A DNA stretch of 48,085 nt from Romeriopsis navalis LEGE 11480 (GCF_015207035.1 NZ_JADEXQ010000046.1:1-48085); one strand, 5' to 3'. Numbered from the stretch's first letter, positions 1-11,047 are shown. A program made the numbers and translations. The notes: a model not told the origin generated them from the sequence alone.

Positions 1-116
1 ATCACACACATCGCCAAAAAAAATCGGTTAGCATAGTTTACATAAGTTCATATTGAGCAGAAGTCATCCGGATTGGAGCTTTAGAGTCAATGGTGTAGCG
101 TTTAGAGGAGCCGGAA

Positions 117-377
117 ATGTTTGAGTTACTAGAAGATACAAAAACCTATTGGCAAGCGCTCAACGCCCTCGAACAGGCTTATCAGAATGGTGAGATTTCC
201 TTGGTGGAAGTCGATGCCCAAGTCAAAAAATTGGTCGCAGACTTAGGCCAATCGCGGCGTCAGGCGCTGCGTGATCTGTGGGGCGCCACTCAACATTTTG
301 TCCAACAGCATCGCGATGAAATCTTGGGCGTTTCCGGCATTATCCTCCTGAGCTATATTTGGCTGACGTTACACTAG
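117..377 (+). CDS. small hypothetical protein with C-terminal membrane segment
   Basis: An 86-residue protein preceded by GGAG (about 8 bases before the ATG). Residues 1-65 are mostly charged and helical. Residues 69-84 (around VSGIILLSYIWLTL) form one hydrophobic segment that could anchor it in a membrane with almost no tail. I do not recognise a named family and assign no function. It stands alone, followed by about 130 bases of non-coding sequence and a clear terminator, so it is probably monocistronic. The start is supported by the ribosome binding site. Confidence that it is a real gene is good; any role would be a guess. Confidence 0.7.
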   Translation: MFELLEDTKTYWQALNALEQAYQNGEISLVEVDAQVKKLVADLGQSRRQALRDLWGATQHFVQQHRDEILGVSGIILLSYIWLTLH

Positions 378-507
378 CGCCAGTTAAGGCCGGAATACCC
401 TCTAGTAGCCGCGGTCAAGGATGCACATCATGCAGTTTTTTTGATTTTGTCCGGAGCACTCTAACCCTTAGCGGATAGGGGTAACAGTAAGATGCACTCT
501 AACAGCG
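378..507 (+). other. untranslated segment with a 10-base direct repeat; possible 3' UTR or small RNA
   Basis: No ORF of note lies between the small membrane protein and the terminator at 508-537. GCACTCTAAC occurs twice, at 456-465 and 494-503, the second copy just before the terminator stem. The stretch may be a long 3' UTR or a small RNA with its own promoter; the sequence alone does not decide. Confidence 0.3.
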
Positions 508-537
508 CCCCCTAGTCAATGACTGGGGGTTTTTTAT
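508..537 (+). terminator. intrinsic terminator after the small membrane protein
   Basis: The arms CCCCTAGTCA and TGACTGGGGG (one G-T pair) form a GC-rich hairpin with a minimal loop, followed directly by TTTTTTATTTT. It terminates plus-strand transcription of the gene at 117-377 and anything transcribed from 378 onward. Confidence 0.85.
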
Positions 538-592
538 TTTTGGCAATCTTTGCAGCTAATTCGCCTGAGAATCGGCAAAATTCAAGTTAGCA

Positions 593-1096
593 CTAGATCC
601 GACGCAGGGCGATCGACACACCCCAGTCAGGATTGATGACGCTCGCCGAACCATCGGCGTCGAAGACCAGACGTACCTTACCGGATACCCAACCATCCGG
701 CAAACGGGTTTGGTAAGTGCCATTAAAAATTCCTTGCGGATCTAAACGGCCAATGATCTTCGCGGGCCGTCGATCGACCGCGCCCCCATATTGCACCTGA
801 ATAATTAGCTGATTACCCCGCACCATCGCGGCGATCACTTGCGCCACATTATGTTCACAGGCAAGTTGGAACTGTGTGGGGTGCGCCAAGAAATTAATGA
901 GGCCAACCAGTTTGCGTTCGATCGCCACGGTGGTATCCGGTGAGTGCGCCAACTGACGCGAAACTTGCAGCTCATAACTCGCCACCAAACTGGCACTCAT
1001 TAGGGTGATTGCTACCACCGATCGGCCCCACCGTAGTGGTGATAGCCAACCGCGGTGCCAGAGTTGCCAGGTGCGTTGCCACTGGAGCGACAGCAT
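593..1096 (-). CDS. hypothetical protein with N-terminal membrane segment
   Basis: A 167-residue protein read from the ATG at 1094-1096. Residues around 22-36 (VVAITLMSASLVASY) look like an uncleaved signal or single membrane anchor, and the rest is a beta-rich soluble region ending VINPDWGVSIALRRI. The frame stays open upstream to 1378, but beyond about 1256 that extension is antisense to a LysR remnant and so probably not coding; a start between 1097 and 1250 at a non-ATG codon remains possible. I do not recognise the family. The C-terminal part, with GRLDPQGIFNGTYQTRLPDG, suggests a small repeat-like barrel, but this is only an impression. Confidence 0.6.
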   Translation of the reverse strand: MLSLQWQRTWQLWHRGWLSPLRWGRSVVAITLMSASLVASYELQVSRQLAHSPDTTVAIERKLVGLINFLAHPTQFQLACEHNVAQVIAAMVRGNQLIIQVQYGGAVDRRPAKIIGRLDPQGIFNGTYQTRLPDGWVSGKVRLVFDADGSASVINPDWGVSIALRRI

Positions 1097-1257
1097 TGAA
1101 TACTTCGCCTTTTCGCGCAGCAAGAACGTCGCTAGCGTATGCAGCGATCGGTCATCAAAGAAATGTGATCGGTAGGTGCCCGAGCCGAGAAATCCCTGCT
1201 TCGGTCGCAAAAGCCTCGGACTCAGCTTTTGGGTGGGCAGGTGATTTTTGCCAGCTA

Positions 1258-1612
1258 AAACAGCACGAAATGCCTGCGGATTGGCTGGAATTCGAGTACG
1301 CTCTATCCTGACTGGGTACGCCAGAGTAACTTCCCGCATATGCCGATTCGCGGTCGTTTGAATAATCCGATGGTGCAAGTTGCCGCCGCTAAGGCGGGGC
1401 TGGGGATTGCGCGAATTCCTTGTTTTCTCGGGGATTTAGAGCCGGCCCTGGTGCGGGTTCCACCGGGGCAGAGTGCGCCTTGCCATGACGTTTGGATTTT
1501 GACGCACAAGGATCTGGTACCAACGGTGCGGATTCAGATTTTTATGGACTTTATGGCCGAGACATTTCGACGGCAGCAGGATTTATTGGAAGGGCGGTGT
1601 GCTCTGGGATAA
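1258..1612 (+). pseudogene. remnant of a LysR-family regulator (C-terminal part only)
   Basis: The reading frame ending at 1612 encodes about 117 residues starting after an in-frame stop near 1255. It matches the last third of a LysR-type effector-binding domain: an IGWNSSTLYPDWVRQS stretch, then RGRLNNPMVQVAAAKAGLGI and LTHKDLVP, finishing with FMAETFRRQQDLLEG. LysR regulators are about 300 residues; the helix-turn-helix and first effector subdomain are missing, and no upstream plus-strand frame restores them. The likely reading is a gene truncated by deletion or recombination beside the CRISPR island. Translation from the internal ATG at 1340 is possible but would give a non-functional fragment. 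Confidence 0.7.
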
Positions 1613-1616
1613 AAAG

Positions 1617-1656
1617 GCCCGATCGTTGGTTTTGCATGACCAAACGATCGAGCTTT
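1617..1656 (+). terminator. intrinsic terminator after the LysR remnant
   Basis: CCGATCGTTGGT and ACCAAACGATCG pair with one bulged base, and GAGCTTTTTTA follows. It is a normal plus-strand terminator, retained from the once intact regulator gene. It separates the remnant from the CRISPR array. Confidence 0.7.
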
Positions 1657-1729
1657 TTTATCCATGCTCAGATCGACAACGATCGGAAACATATGGTGGT
1701 ATCGCTTTCCGAATGAAGGCAGGTATCGT

Positions 1730-2581
1730 GTTCCCAACTAATCCGATCGCGAACGACCGGAATCAGGCGTAGCTGACGCATACAAGCCAGTTTCTTTCGC
1801 GTTTCCAACTAAGCCGATCGCGAACGACCAGAAACCAAATTGATGCAACCATTCCTTTGACAGCGACTCGTACGTTTCCAACTAAACCGATCGCGAACGA
1901 CCAGAGACTTGTGGCATAAGACATCGACGGCAAGGGCTACAAAGCTATATTTCCAACTACGCCGATCGCGAATGACCGAGAACTTTCATAGACCAATCCA
2001 TAGAAATTGACTACCGTCTTGCAGAGTTTCCAACTACGCCGTTCGTAAACGATAGGAGACCGTTGTATTGCATGAACAGTAAGACTCTTGAAGAAACATT
2101 TCCAACTACGCCGATCGCGATCGACCGGAACGACGGTGAAGGGTCAAGCCGCGAGCATGCGGCAATGGAGTTTCCAACTACTCCGATCGCGAATGACCGG
2201 AAAACGAACATCCTGAAGGGCAAAGCCGTTAAGATTTACGGGTTTTCAACTACGCCGATCGCGAACGATCGGAAATCAGAGATTATCACAACAGATCATC
2301 TTATGGGCGCTAATGACGTCTTTCCAACTAAGCCGATCGTGAATGACCGGAAACCGTTTCAACTTTCAATCGCCCATTCGACAAGCGGTTTGAGTTTCCA
2401 ACTAAGCCGATCGCGAACGACCGAAAACATTAGCCCTCTCCTTGATGGACTCTTTACGGCTGTTCCGTTGTTTCCAACTAAGCCGATCGCGAACGACCGG
2501 AAACTGCAGCGACAATCCGGATGCAGTTGAGTGACAAACTTCGAGGGTTTCCAACTAAGCCGATCGCGAACGACCGGAAAC
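1730..2581 (-). CRISPR. CRISPR array, 12 repeats of 35 bp and 11 spacers
   Basis: The plus-strand repeat begins GTTTCCAACTAAGCCG and ends GAACGACCGGAAAC, 35 bases long. Repeats start at 1730, 1801, 1874, 1949, 2026, 2098, 2170, 2242, 2320, 2394, 2470 and 2547. Spacers are 36, 38, 40, 42, 37, 37, 37, 43, 39, 41 and 42 bases, the variable length usual for type III. Differences from the last two (perfect) copies run 3,1,3,5,7,5,4,4,3,1,0,0 from left to right. The perfect copies at the right end suggest the leader lies at 2582-2770 and that the array is read on the minus strand, giving crRNA with a TTGGAAAC-type handle. Orientation is inferred. Reading frames through the array are not genes. Confidence 0.93.
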
Positions 2582-2770
2582 CCTTCCCATGGGAGGGCCT
2601 ACCACCATTGTATTTCAAAGCTCAAATCGACGCTGGTCATTTTTCAAGTCAATAAGCCCCACCGTATTCGCAATAAGCCTACTGATCCGCCGCCTAGAAC
2701 CCCTGCCCCATCAGCCATCGACGCATCTCCGCCAAAGAATGGGGTTTTCAGCGATCAGGCGACATGGGAT
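2582..2770 (-). promoter_or_regulatory. probable CRISPR leader
   Basis: These 189 bases separate the last cmr gene from the most conserved repeat and hold no convincing ORF. On the minus strand TACAAT (2612-2607) lies about 26 bases before the first repeat and could be a -10 box, without a good -35. A near-palindrome centred on CCCATGGG sits next to the repeat at about 2581-2596. The leader assignment rests on repeat conservation, not on a recognised leader sequence. Confidence 0.45.
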
Positions 2771-4453
2771 CTACGCCCCACCCCACAATCGCTCAAACTC
2801 AAATGGCCCATCTGCCAAAAACTCCAGAAACCGCTCCGACTCTGCCGATTCATCCGGGAAAATCGTCAACAACTCAATAAACTGCGCCGTCTTCACTGGC
2901 TTCGGCTTCTTCGGATCAGATGGGTCAGCCACCACCTTGATCCAGGGATACATCCGATGCCAAACCCGGCCCACCTGACTTACCTGACCCGTCAGACTGC
3001 TCTTATAAATTGAACCCTCCGGCACCCCCAGCTTGCGCATTGCCTGCTGATACGGCCCATGAAACCAGTGAATTGCCTCACTCTCCTCCCGGTCTGCCGC
3101 CATCCGGCCCCATACCTGCACATTCTGTGGATGCCATGCCTCTCGTAAAAAAGGTCGCTGCACCGTCTGTGGCTTCACTCCCTGCGTCGCCATCCAGGCG
3201 ATCGCCGCCTGCTGGGTCCGATCGATCAACACATGAAAATCCCGAATCCGGTGAACCTGCACATCCTGAATCCAATACCTCGGATCGGTCCATTGCCAAT
3301 GGCAGCCAATTAATCCCTTATAGCCATCCTCGTAATACTCATCAAAAAACAACCGATGGTCGGCCCGTCGCCACGACTTACCAAATCCACCGAGCACCAT
3401 CGCAAATTGCGTCAGCTTGCCAATCAACCGCTTCAGAGTCGCCAAATCACCATCGACCTTTTTAGCCAACAGCCAACTCAGTTGCCCTTCTACTTCATAG
3501 GTCGGCTGTGCATAACTGCCCGAACCAAACATATCCATTGACAACTTCGACGTCTGGAATTGCAAAATCACCAGACCCACCGTCCCTTTGCCTCGGACCC
3601 CACCAAATAGCGTCTCCACCAACCGCTGTGCTGTCCGCTCATCCGTCAATCCCGCAAAAATCCGCAGCGCATGACCGCGCACCGCTGCTCGGAAGATATT
3701 CGGGCGAAACTCGCCCTTACCATCCAGTCGCTTCGGGGCTTGTCCCTGACCTTTCAAAAACGTCGTATAGAGGAGCTTGGCGGCATCCCGCTTCGCCCCC
3801 TTCACCTGACCATAGCCCGCACAAACACGACCGCCTAAGCCAGTGGCGATCGCCTGCTCCCAAATCCCCCACACCTCATCCCAATCCACATCTGCTGCAT
3901 CACTGGAAATCCCAAACTGCATCGTCGGCTGATACAGCGAAATCTGGGCAAACGCTCCACCTTTTTTATCGCGGGTATTCGGCGTCTCCACCTGCCATGC
4001 TTGCTGCGGATGCACGATATCTACGAGGTTTTCCGTCCAGGTATCATCGATCGGATAACCGCCATGAAACCGCAAACTTCCCGGCTTAAAGTCACTCCGA
4101 CTCCCCACTGACCCGCAGTATTTCCGGGCCTGTGCTTCGTTGCAAGCCCGCCGGAAAATCCCTTTCATACTGCTACCGGGATAAAACGGCCACCCCCGCG
4201 CCCCAATCACTGGACGAATTGCAATATCATCCATTCCAGCATTCGTAATCAGCCGCCAATTGATCGTATATTCCCGCGTCTGGACATTCTCCGGCAGCGT
4301 TGGCAACTCCGGATAGGCTTTATCGACCCATTCATCGGTCCACTGCACTGCCTGTGGGTCGCTGTATCGTTGGAGCCGCTGAATCTGACAACGACCATTC
4401 GCCTGTGCCTGAAACATCAAAGGCACATGGTCATGGGGATTTTCAATTGTCAT
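2771..4453 (-). CDS. cmr6: type III-B RAMP protein, Cmr6-like with a second RAMP-like module (possible Cmr6-Cmr1 fusion)
   Basis: A 560-residue protein, about twice the usual Cmr6 length, from the ATG at 4451-4453. Module 1 holds PGSSMKG (about 92-98), the RAMP signature, and the glycine-rich loop GLGGRVCAGYG (about 205-215). Module 2 begins near RPNIFRAAVRGHALRIFAGL (about 250-269) and has LGGFGKSWRRADHR (about 354-367), reminiscent of the glycine/arginine loops of Cmr1. Cmr6 and Cmr1 cap the target-RNA end of the Cmr backbone, and no separate cmr1 is present, so a fusion carrying both roles is a reasonable inference. The gene overlaps the upstream cmr5-like gene by 11 bases and is last in the operon. 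The RAMP assignment is firm; the fusion is not proven. Confidence 0.8.
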   Translation of the reverse strand: MTIENPHDHVPLMFQAQANGRCQIQRLQRYSDPQAVQWTDEWVDKAYPELPTLPENVQTREYTINWRLITNAGMDDIAIRPVIGARGWPFYPGSSMKGIFRRACNEAQARKYCGSVGSRSDFKPGSLRFHGGYPIDDTWTENLVDIVHPQQAWQVETPNTRDKKGGAFAQISLYQPTMQFGISSDAADVDWDEVWGIWEQAIATGLGGRVCAGYGQVKGAKRDAAKLLYTTFLKGQGQAPKRLDGKGEFRPNIFRAAVRGHALRIFAGLTDERTAQRLVETLFGGVRGKGTVGLVILQFQTSKLSMDMFGSGSYAQPTYEVEGQLSWLLAKKVDGDLATLKRLIGKLTQFAMVLGGFGKSWRRADHRLFFDEYYEDGYKGLIGCHWQWTDPRYWIQDVQVHRIRDFHVLIDRTQQAAIAWMATQGVKPQTVQRPFLREAWHPQNVQVWGRMAADREESEAIHWFHGPYQQAMRKLGVPEGSIYKSSLTGQVSQVGRVWHRMYPWIKVVADPSDPKKPKPVKTAQFIELLTIFPDESAESERFLEFLADGPFEFERLWGGA

Positions 4454-4955
4454 CGTTGTCCCTCCCGACCTTATAGCGCTGTGTCCACCAAACAATACAA
4501 TCGCAAAGCTGCGTCAGCACTGCCAGCGTCACCCGCTGATCCGCAACGTTGAGTTCCCAAAGCTGCTTCGACATAGCTTTAATCTGACCCACATCATCAA
4601 TGCTGACTCGAGCATTGGGAATCTTCACTCCCGCTTTCTTCATGACTTCGACTAGCTCATCCCAAGTCGCCTTCCAAAAGTCTGCTTTGTCTTGTTCCTT
4701 CCCATTCAGCCGCAAATGCTCACCCCAGAAGCGCTCTAAGCCGTAGGACACAGCCATCCGCATTTTGTATGACTGGTTCAGGGATTTCGCATCTCGCTCC
4801 CTTGCATCCAGGACTAATCCTTGGGCAATCCGATCAAGTTCATAGGACTGCCAACCCGATTTGCTAGATATAGCTGACTTGGGTACCGGACTCGCTGACT
4901 GATCGCTTTTCTGTGGTGATTTCGAAGCTTGCTGCTGTTTATTTTTCTTACTCAC
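4443..4955 (-). CDS. cmr5: Cmr5-like small subunit of the type III-B complex
   Basis: A 170-residue protein. The first 45 residues are Lys/Gln/Ser rich and probably disordered. The remainder is helical, as expected for the Cmr5 small subunits that line the backbone filament, and the C-terminal helix carries LAVLTQLCDCIVWWTQRY. I place the start at the GTG (4953-4955) whose first base is the last base of the TAG stop of the upstream cmr4, a typical coupled arrangement; an ATG at 4988 would overlap cmr4 by 34 bases. Position between cmr4 and the cmr6-like gene supports the call. Sequence similarity to classical Cmr5 is weak to my eye. Confidence 0.72.
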   Translation of the reverse strand: MSKKNKQQQASKSPQKSDQSASPVPKSAISSKSGWQSYELDRIAQGLVLDARERDAKSLNQSYKMRMAVSYGLERFWGEHLRLNGKEQDKADFWKATWDELVEVMKKAGVKIPNARVSIDDVGQIKAMSKQLWELNVADQRVTLAVLTQLCDCIVWWTQRYKVGRDNDDN

Positions 4956-5779
4956 TACGCTTGCTCCTCGGATAAACTCACCTGACATCGCCCAAAACCG
5001 ATCGACTCCAAGCCCCCGAAATATAATTCCGCCGTTGAATCATCACCAAACGGTTTCCAGCCGGATTCTCGCAACGCGATCGGAAACACTAAAACACTTG
5101 CTTCTGGCAACGCTTCCACATTAAAAAACGCTCCACCATCAACCTTCTTTTCATCGTCCGCGAGCTTCACCCGACTCTGGCGATACAGGGCCATATCGTG
5201 AATCATGCCCATGTCATTGTTATCGACTACGACTAATCGATTTTTGTTTTGTGACTCCTGCGGACAGGTGCCATCGGGAACCCAAGCATCTAAGTCTGTC
5301 TCTGTCTCAATTTCCAAGAATCCCAGGTTAAAGAACAGCACTTTCTTATCCGTGCTGATGCCTTTATCCACTAATCCCGATGAAGCAGTATAAGGTGCGG
5401 GAATCTCTTCATCCTTCAAGTCCAGCTTAATCTGCTGATATCGCCGCAAGAGCCAAGGGCAAGTGACCCAGACGATCGGTTGTCCTGGACAAAATACCGG
5501 CAACCAAACCAACGATGCATATTCAAACTTCACTTTTGCTTCTGTGGTATCGGAGCTATCCGGCGTAACCGCCTGACCAAACCACTCGCTTTCTAACGCT
5601 CTATCTTGCCTGCGAATATCCGCACGAAATCGGCCTCGAATCGAGCTGCCTGGAACAATTCCGGTTTGGGTAAACTGATCCCGAAAAATCAGATTGAGGT
5701 TGCCGGTTTCTTCCCCTGCGCTAGCCCCCACATGCAATGGTGACTTGGTCTCCAAAATTCCATAACGTCGTTTGTACAT
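4955..5779 (-). CDS. cmr4: type III-B backbone protein Cmr4 (Cas7 family)
   Basis: A 274-residue RAMP protein. It opens with YGILETKSPLHVGASAG, a Cas7-family start, has VPGSSIRGRFRADIRR (about 42-58) where RAMPs bind crRNA, and ends with the glycine-rich loop FGGLESIGFGRCQV. Cmr4 forms the repeated backbone of the effector complex and cuts bound target RNA at 6-nt intervals; the catalytic residue is an aspartate in a loop in characterised homologues, which I cannot place with certainty here. An AGGA lies about 9 bases before the ATG. There is a 68-base gap after cmr3, the only gap in the operon. Length is normal for the family. Confidence 0.85.
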   Translation of the reverse strand: MYKRRYGILETKSPLHVGASAGEETGNLNLIFRDQFTQTGIVPGSSIRGRFRADIRRQDRALESEWFGQAVTPDSSDTTEAKVKFEYASLVWLPVFCPGQPIVWVTCPWLLRRYQQIKLDLKDEEIPAPYTASSGLVDKGISTDKKVLFFNLGFLEIETETDLDAWVPDGTCPQESQNKNRLVVVDNNDMGMIHDMALYRQSRVKLADDEKKVDGGAFFNVEALPEASVLVFPIALRESGWKPFGDDSTAELYFGGLESIGFGRCQVSLSEEQA

Positions 5780-5847
5780 TCTGGCGTTCCTAATTAGTAA
5801 TTTTCAGTGATGCGCGTTCAATACCTTAATATTCAATATCTGGGACT

Positions 5848-9002
<3,155 letters not shown>

Positions 9003-9446
9003 TTAACGATATGGTCGGGACAAACAGAAATCGTCAGTAATAGTCGTAGACTGATAACTGACTCCACCGGAAGAACGAGCAATGCCTCGGACTACCACCT
9101 CAGCACTAGCAGAGAACTTGCGGTGCTTCACTTCATATCGAGGAGATTTTCGGAAAATTTCAACAAACTTCCCCTTAGCTAACTTGAAAAGAGCTAGGAT
9201 AGAAGCCCATAATATACGAAAGAACAGAAACCGAATAGCAAGATTTGCTTCGGAAAATAACTTTACTATTTGCATTTGACTTGGAGACTCCATGTTTGAG
9301 GTACATTGCGACAATTGGCTGTACTCGACATTTGAGGTGCGTTGCACTAATGCATAACACCACGGTGAGCTCTCCATATTGTGTTCGACGGTTTGTAGCA
9401 ATTCATTAACGAATCTTGGTGGACTCGCATTTAGGATCCAAAGCAT
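9003..9446 (-). CDS. uncertain orphan protein with a membrane segment
   Basis: The frame is open for 147 codons. The more protein-like part starts at the internal ATG at 9273-9275 (90 residues), with a hydrophobic stretch AIRFLFFRILWASILALF and a basic then polar tail. The upstream third contains degenerate repeated TSN(V/M)E segments, encoded by repeated CCTCAAA-containing DNA, and may not be translated. I do not recognise the family. A hairpin terminator right after the stop argues for a real transcript. Its position just upstream of cas10, on the same strand, makes an accessory role conceivable but nothing in the sequence shows one. Confidence 0.35.
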   Translation of the reverse strand: MLWILNASPPRFVNELLQTVEHNMESSPWCYALVQRTSNVEYSQLSQCTSNMESPSQMQIVKLFSEANLAIRFLFFRILWASILALFKLAKGKFVEIFRKSPRYEVKHRKFSASAEVVVRGIARSSGGVSYQSTTITDDFCLSRPYR

Positions 9447-9626
9447 AAGATATACTTCTCCTGTATTTGATAGAACCTACTCTAAGTGGTAACACGGAAT
9501 TGCAAAAACTGCCATCTTGAAAAACAACTCAAAATTTGCTTTTAATAACAAGGCTGATTCATTACATCCTCGGCTACAATCTCCAATAACCACCGGTAAA
9601 TAAATCGGATTAGTTGGAATCGGCAT

Positions 9627-9663
9627 CTTGCTATCAACTGTTCGTAGCAAGTCATTTTTTATT
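9627..9663 (+). terminator. intrinsic terminator, first of two
   Basis: CTTGCTA and TAGCAAG form a 7-bp stem with an 11-base loop, followed by TCATTTTTTATTT. No annotated plus-strand gene lies directly upstream. Confidence 0.6.
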
Positions 9664-9668
9664 TATAT

Positions 9669-9710
9669 AGATCCCTATCTCAGAGCCAAAAGCCTATAGG
9701 GATCTTTTTT
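9669..9710 (+). terminator. intrinsic terminator, second of two
   Basis: AGATCCCTAT and ATAGGGATCT are perfect 10-bp arms around a 17-base loop, and the 3' arm runs into TTTTTT. It directly follows the first terminator. Confidence 0.75.
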
Positions 9711-9892
9711 GTGTTAATTCAACTAAATCAATGCTATTACCTGAGCACAGCCTGTTACGAAGAAGAGTAACGACTAATCTCATCGTTTGAACTCCTTTTT
9801 CGCTTATTCACGACTTAATCAGGGGCCTTTGAGCCGACCTGATTGGACTTTGAAAAATTTGCTGTCACTCACATTGAGGCATCTGTCAATGA

Positions 9893-10426
9893 CTATAAAA
9901 CCAAATCATCATAAATCGCAGAGATCGTCACCGTCACATCTACACTTTCCAACCGCACATCTCCCATTTCATCGGGTAAAAACGCCCAACTCCCATCGGC
10001 CATCCGTCGAAACACCTCAACCGTCTGAGTCTCTGACCCGACCAATACATATTCTTCAAGGCTCTCTAGCTGCCGATACAGGGCAAACTTCCCACCCCGA
10101 TCGTAAGCTTCGGTACTCGGCGACAGCACCTCAATAATCAACTTCGGATGCTGCGTAAATTGCGTCGCTGACTTATCGCGATCGTCACAAGTCACACTCA
10201 CATCCGGATAGGTAAATAGCCCATCCTCACTAATTCCTAATTTACAACCAGAACTCAAAACCCGATATCCACTACCCCGCAGTTGCGACTTCAGCGCCAT
10301 CGCAAAATTTAAAACAATATCGGCATGAGCCAAAGAGCCGCCCGCCATCGCATAGACTTCACCATCCAAATACTCATAACGCTGCTCCTGCTGCGCCTCC
10401 CACTTAAAGTATTCCGCCGGTGTCAT
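9893..10426 (-). CDS. Uma2 family protein (PD-(D/E)XK nuclease fold, DUF820)
   Basis: A 177-residue protein. It begins with the family's typical MTPAEYFKWEAQQEQRYEYL, followed by the G-rich MAGGSLAHADIVLN. The nuclease-fold core shows FTYPDVSV (about 91-98, with the conserved Asp) and KLIIEVLSPSTEAYDRGGKF (about 114-133, Glu and Lys of the active site). Uma2 proteins are greatly expanded in cyanobacteria; their substrate is not established, and many copies are mobile. This one stands alone with no partner. Length is normal for the family and the active-site residues look intact. Confidence 0.88.
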   Translation of the reverse strand: MTPAEYFKWEAQQEQRYEYLDGEVYAMAGGSLAHADIVLNFAMALKSQLRGSGYRVLSSGCKLGISEDGLFTYPDVSVTCDDRDKSATQFTQHPKLIIEVLSPSTEAYDRGGKFALYRQLESLEEYVLVGSETQTVEVFRRMADGSWAFLPDEMGDVRLESVDVTVTISAIYDDLVL

Positions 10427-10597
10427 CCGCGATCGATCAACTATCTACTTTCGCTCGCGACCCAATTTCCACCTCTAGCCTAGAGCGATCGCCAAAGACA
10501 CTTAATCATCCATAGCAATTGCTCCCACCCCACAAACAAAATATCCCCCCTGAGTGATTCAGAGAGGATCAACAACGTCAAAACCAAACCGGATAAT

Positions 10598-11047
10598 CTA
10601 ACGATTCTCACCTGGGACCATTGGATCTTCAAAGCTGCTCGCACAACCGACGTAGACCTTACCCTGCAGGATCACCGTCGAAGTAAACGGATACTTATTA
10701 TCCGACATACCATCATTACAAAAACCCGTGGATGTCTTATTCATAATCAACAACCCATAGGTCGATTTATTCTTCAACCGGTAAATCCGCGCTGCACTAA
10801 GCGGCCGACTTTGAGCTTTCACCGGAGCCGAATAGGGAAACTTAATCGGGTCCGCCCCAAGTGCCGAATACTCAATCCCCTGACGCGTCACGTTCACATG
10901 CCAAAACGGCTCCGTCCCACTCGCCTTGGCCAACACCGCCGAATCATCCGGACCACCGTGGGCCACTAATGTCGTAGCCGCCACACCGGACGCGACGATC
11001 GTCCCCATGAGCAAAACTGAGCGGGCCGCTTGTGTGAAACGCATCAT
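10598..11047 (-). CDS. exported COG3650-like protein
   Basis: A 149-residue protein with a signal peptide: a basic MMRFTQAARS start, hydrophobic VLLMGTIVASGVAATTLVAHG core. The mature part has ASGTEPFWHVNVTRQGIEY, the GTEPFW motif of a family of small periplasmic proteins of unknown function (COG3650-like). Two cysteines near the C-terminus (in GFCNDGM and VGCASS) could form a disulphide, as expected for an exported protein. It lies downstream of arsS on the same strand, separated by about 100 bases; co-transcription is possible but a functional link is not evident. Confidence 0.7.
   Translation of the reverse strand: MMRFTQAARSVLLMGTIVASGVAATTLVAHGGPDDSAVLAKASGTEPFWHVNVTRQGIEYSALGADPIKFPYSAPVKAQSRPLSAARIYRLKNKSTYGLLIMNKTSTGFCNDGMSDNKYPFTSTVILQGKVYVGCASSFEDPMVPGENR

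Larger units (their letters stand above)
9447..9892. other. intergenic region with tandem terminators and no recognised gene
   Basis: These 446 bases hold no convincing ORF on either strand. The first 180 bases are AT-rich, followed by two plus-strand intrinsic terminators at 9627-9663 and 9669-9710. A short plus-strand transcript beginning after 9446 would be well terminated here, so a small RNA is possible. Confidence 0.45.

Noticed and set aside
1097-1378. N-terminal extension of the minus-strand hypothetical gene at 593
   Set aside because: Most of it is antisense to the LysR remnant and it has no downstream ATG until 1096; the shorter form is preferred.
2063-3013. Long plus-strand frames through and beyond the CRISPR array
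   Set aside because: They encode repeat-derived segments with spacer translations, then run antisense to the cmr6-like gene; no protein family is visible.
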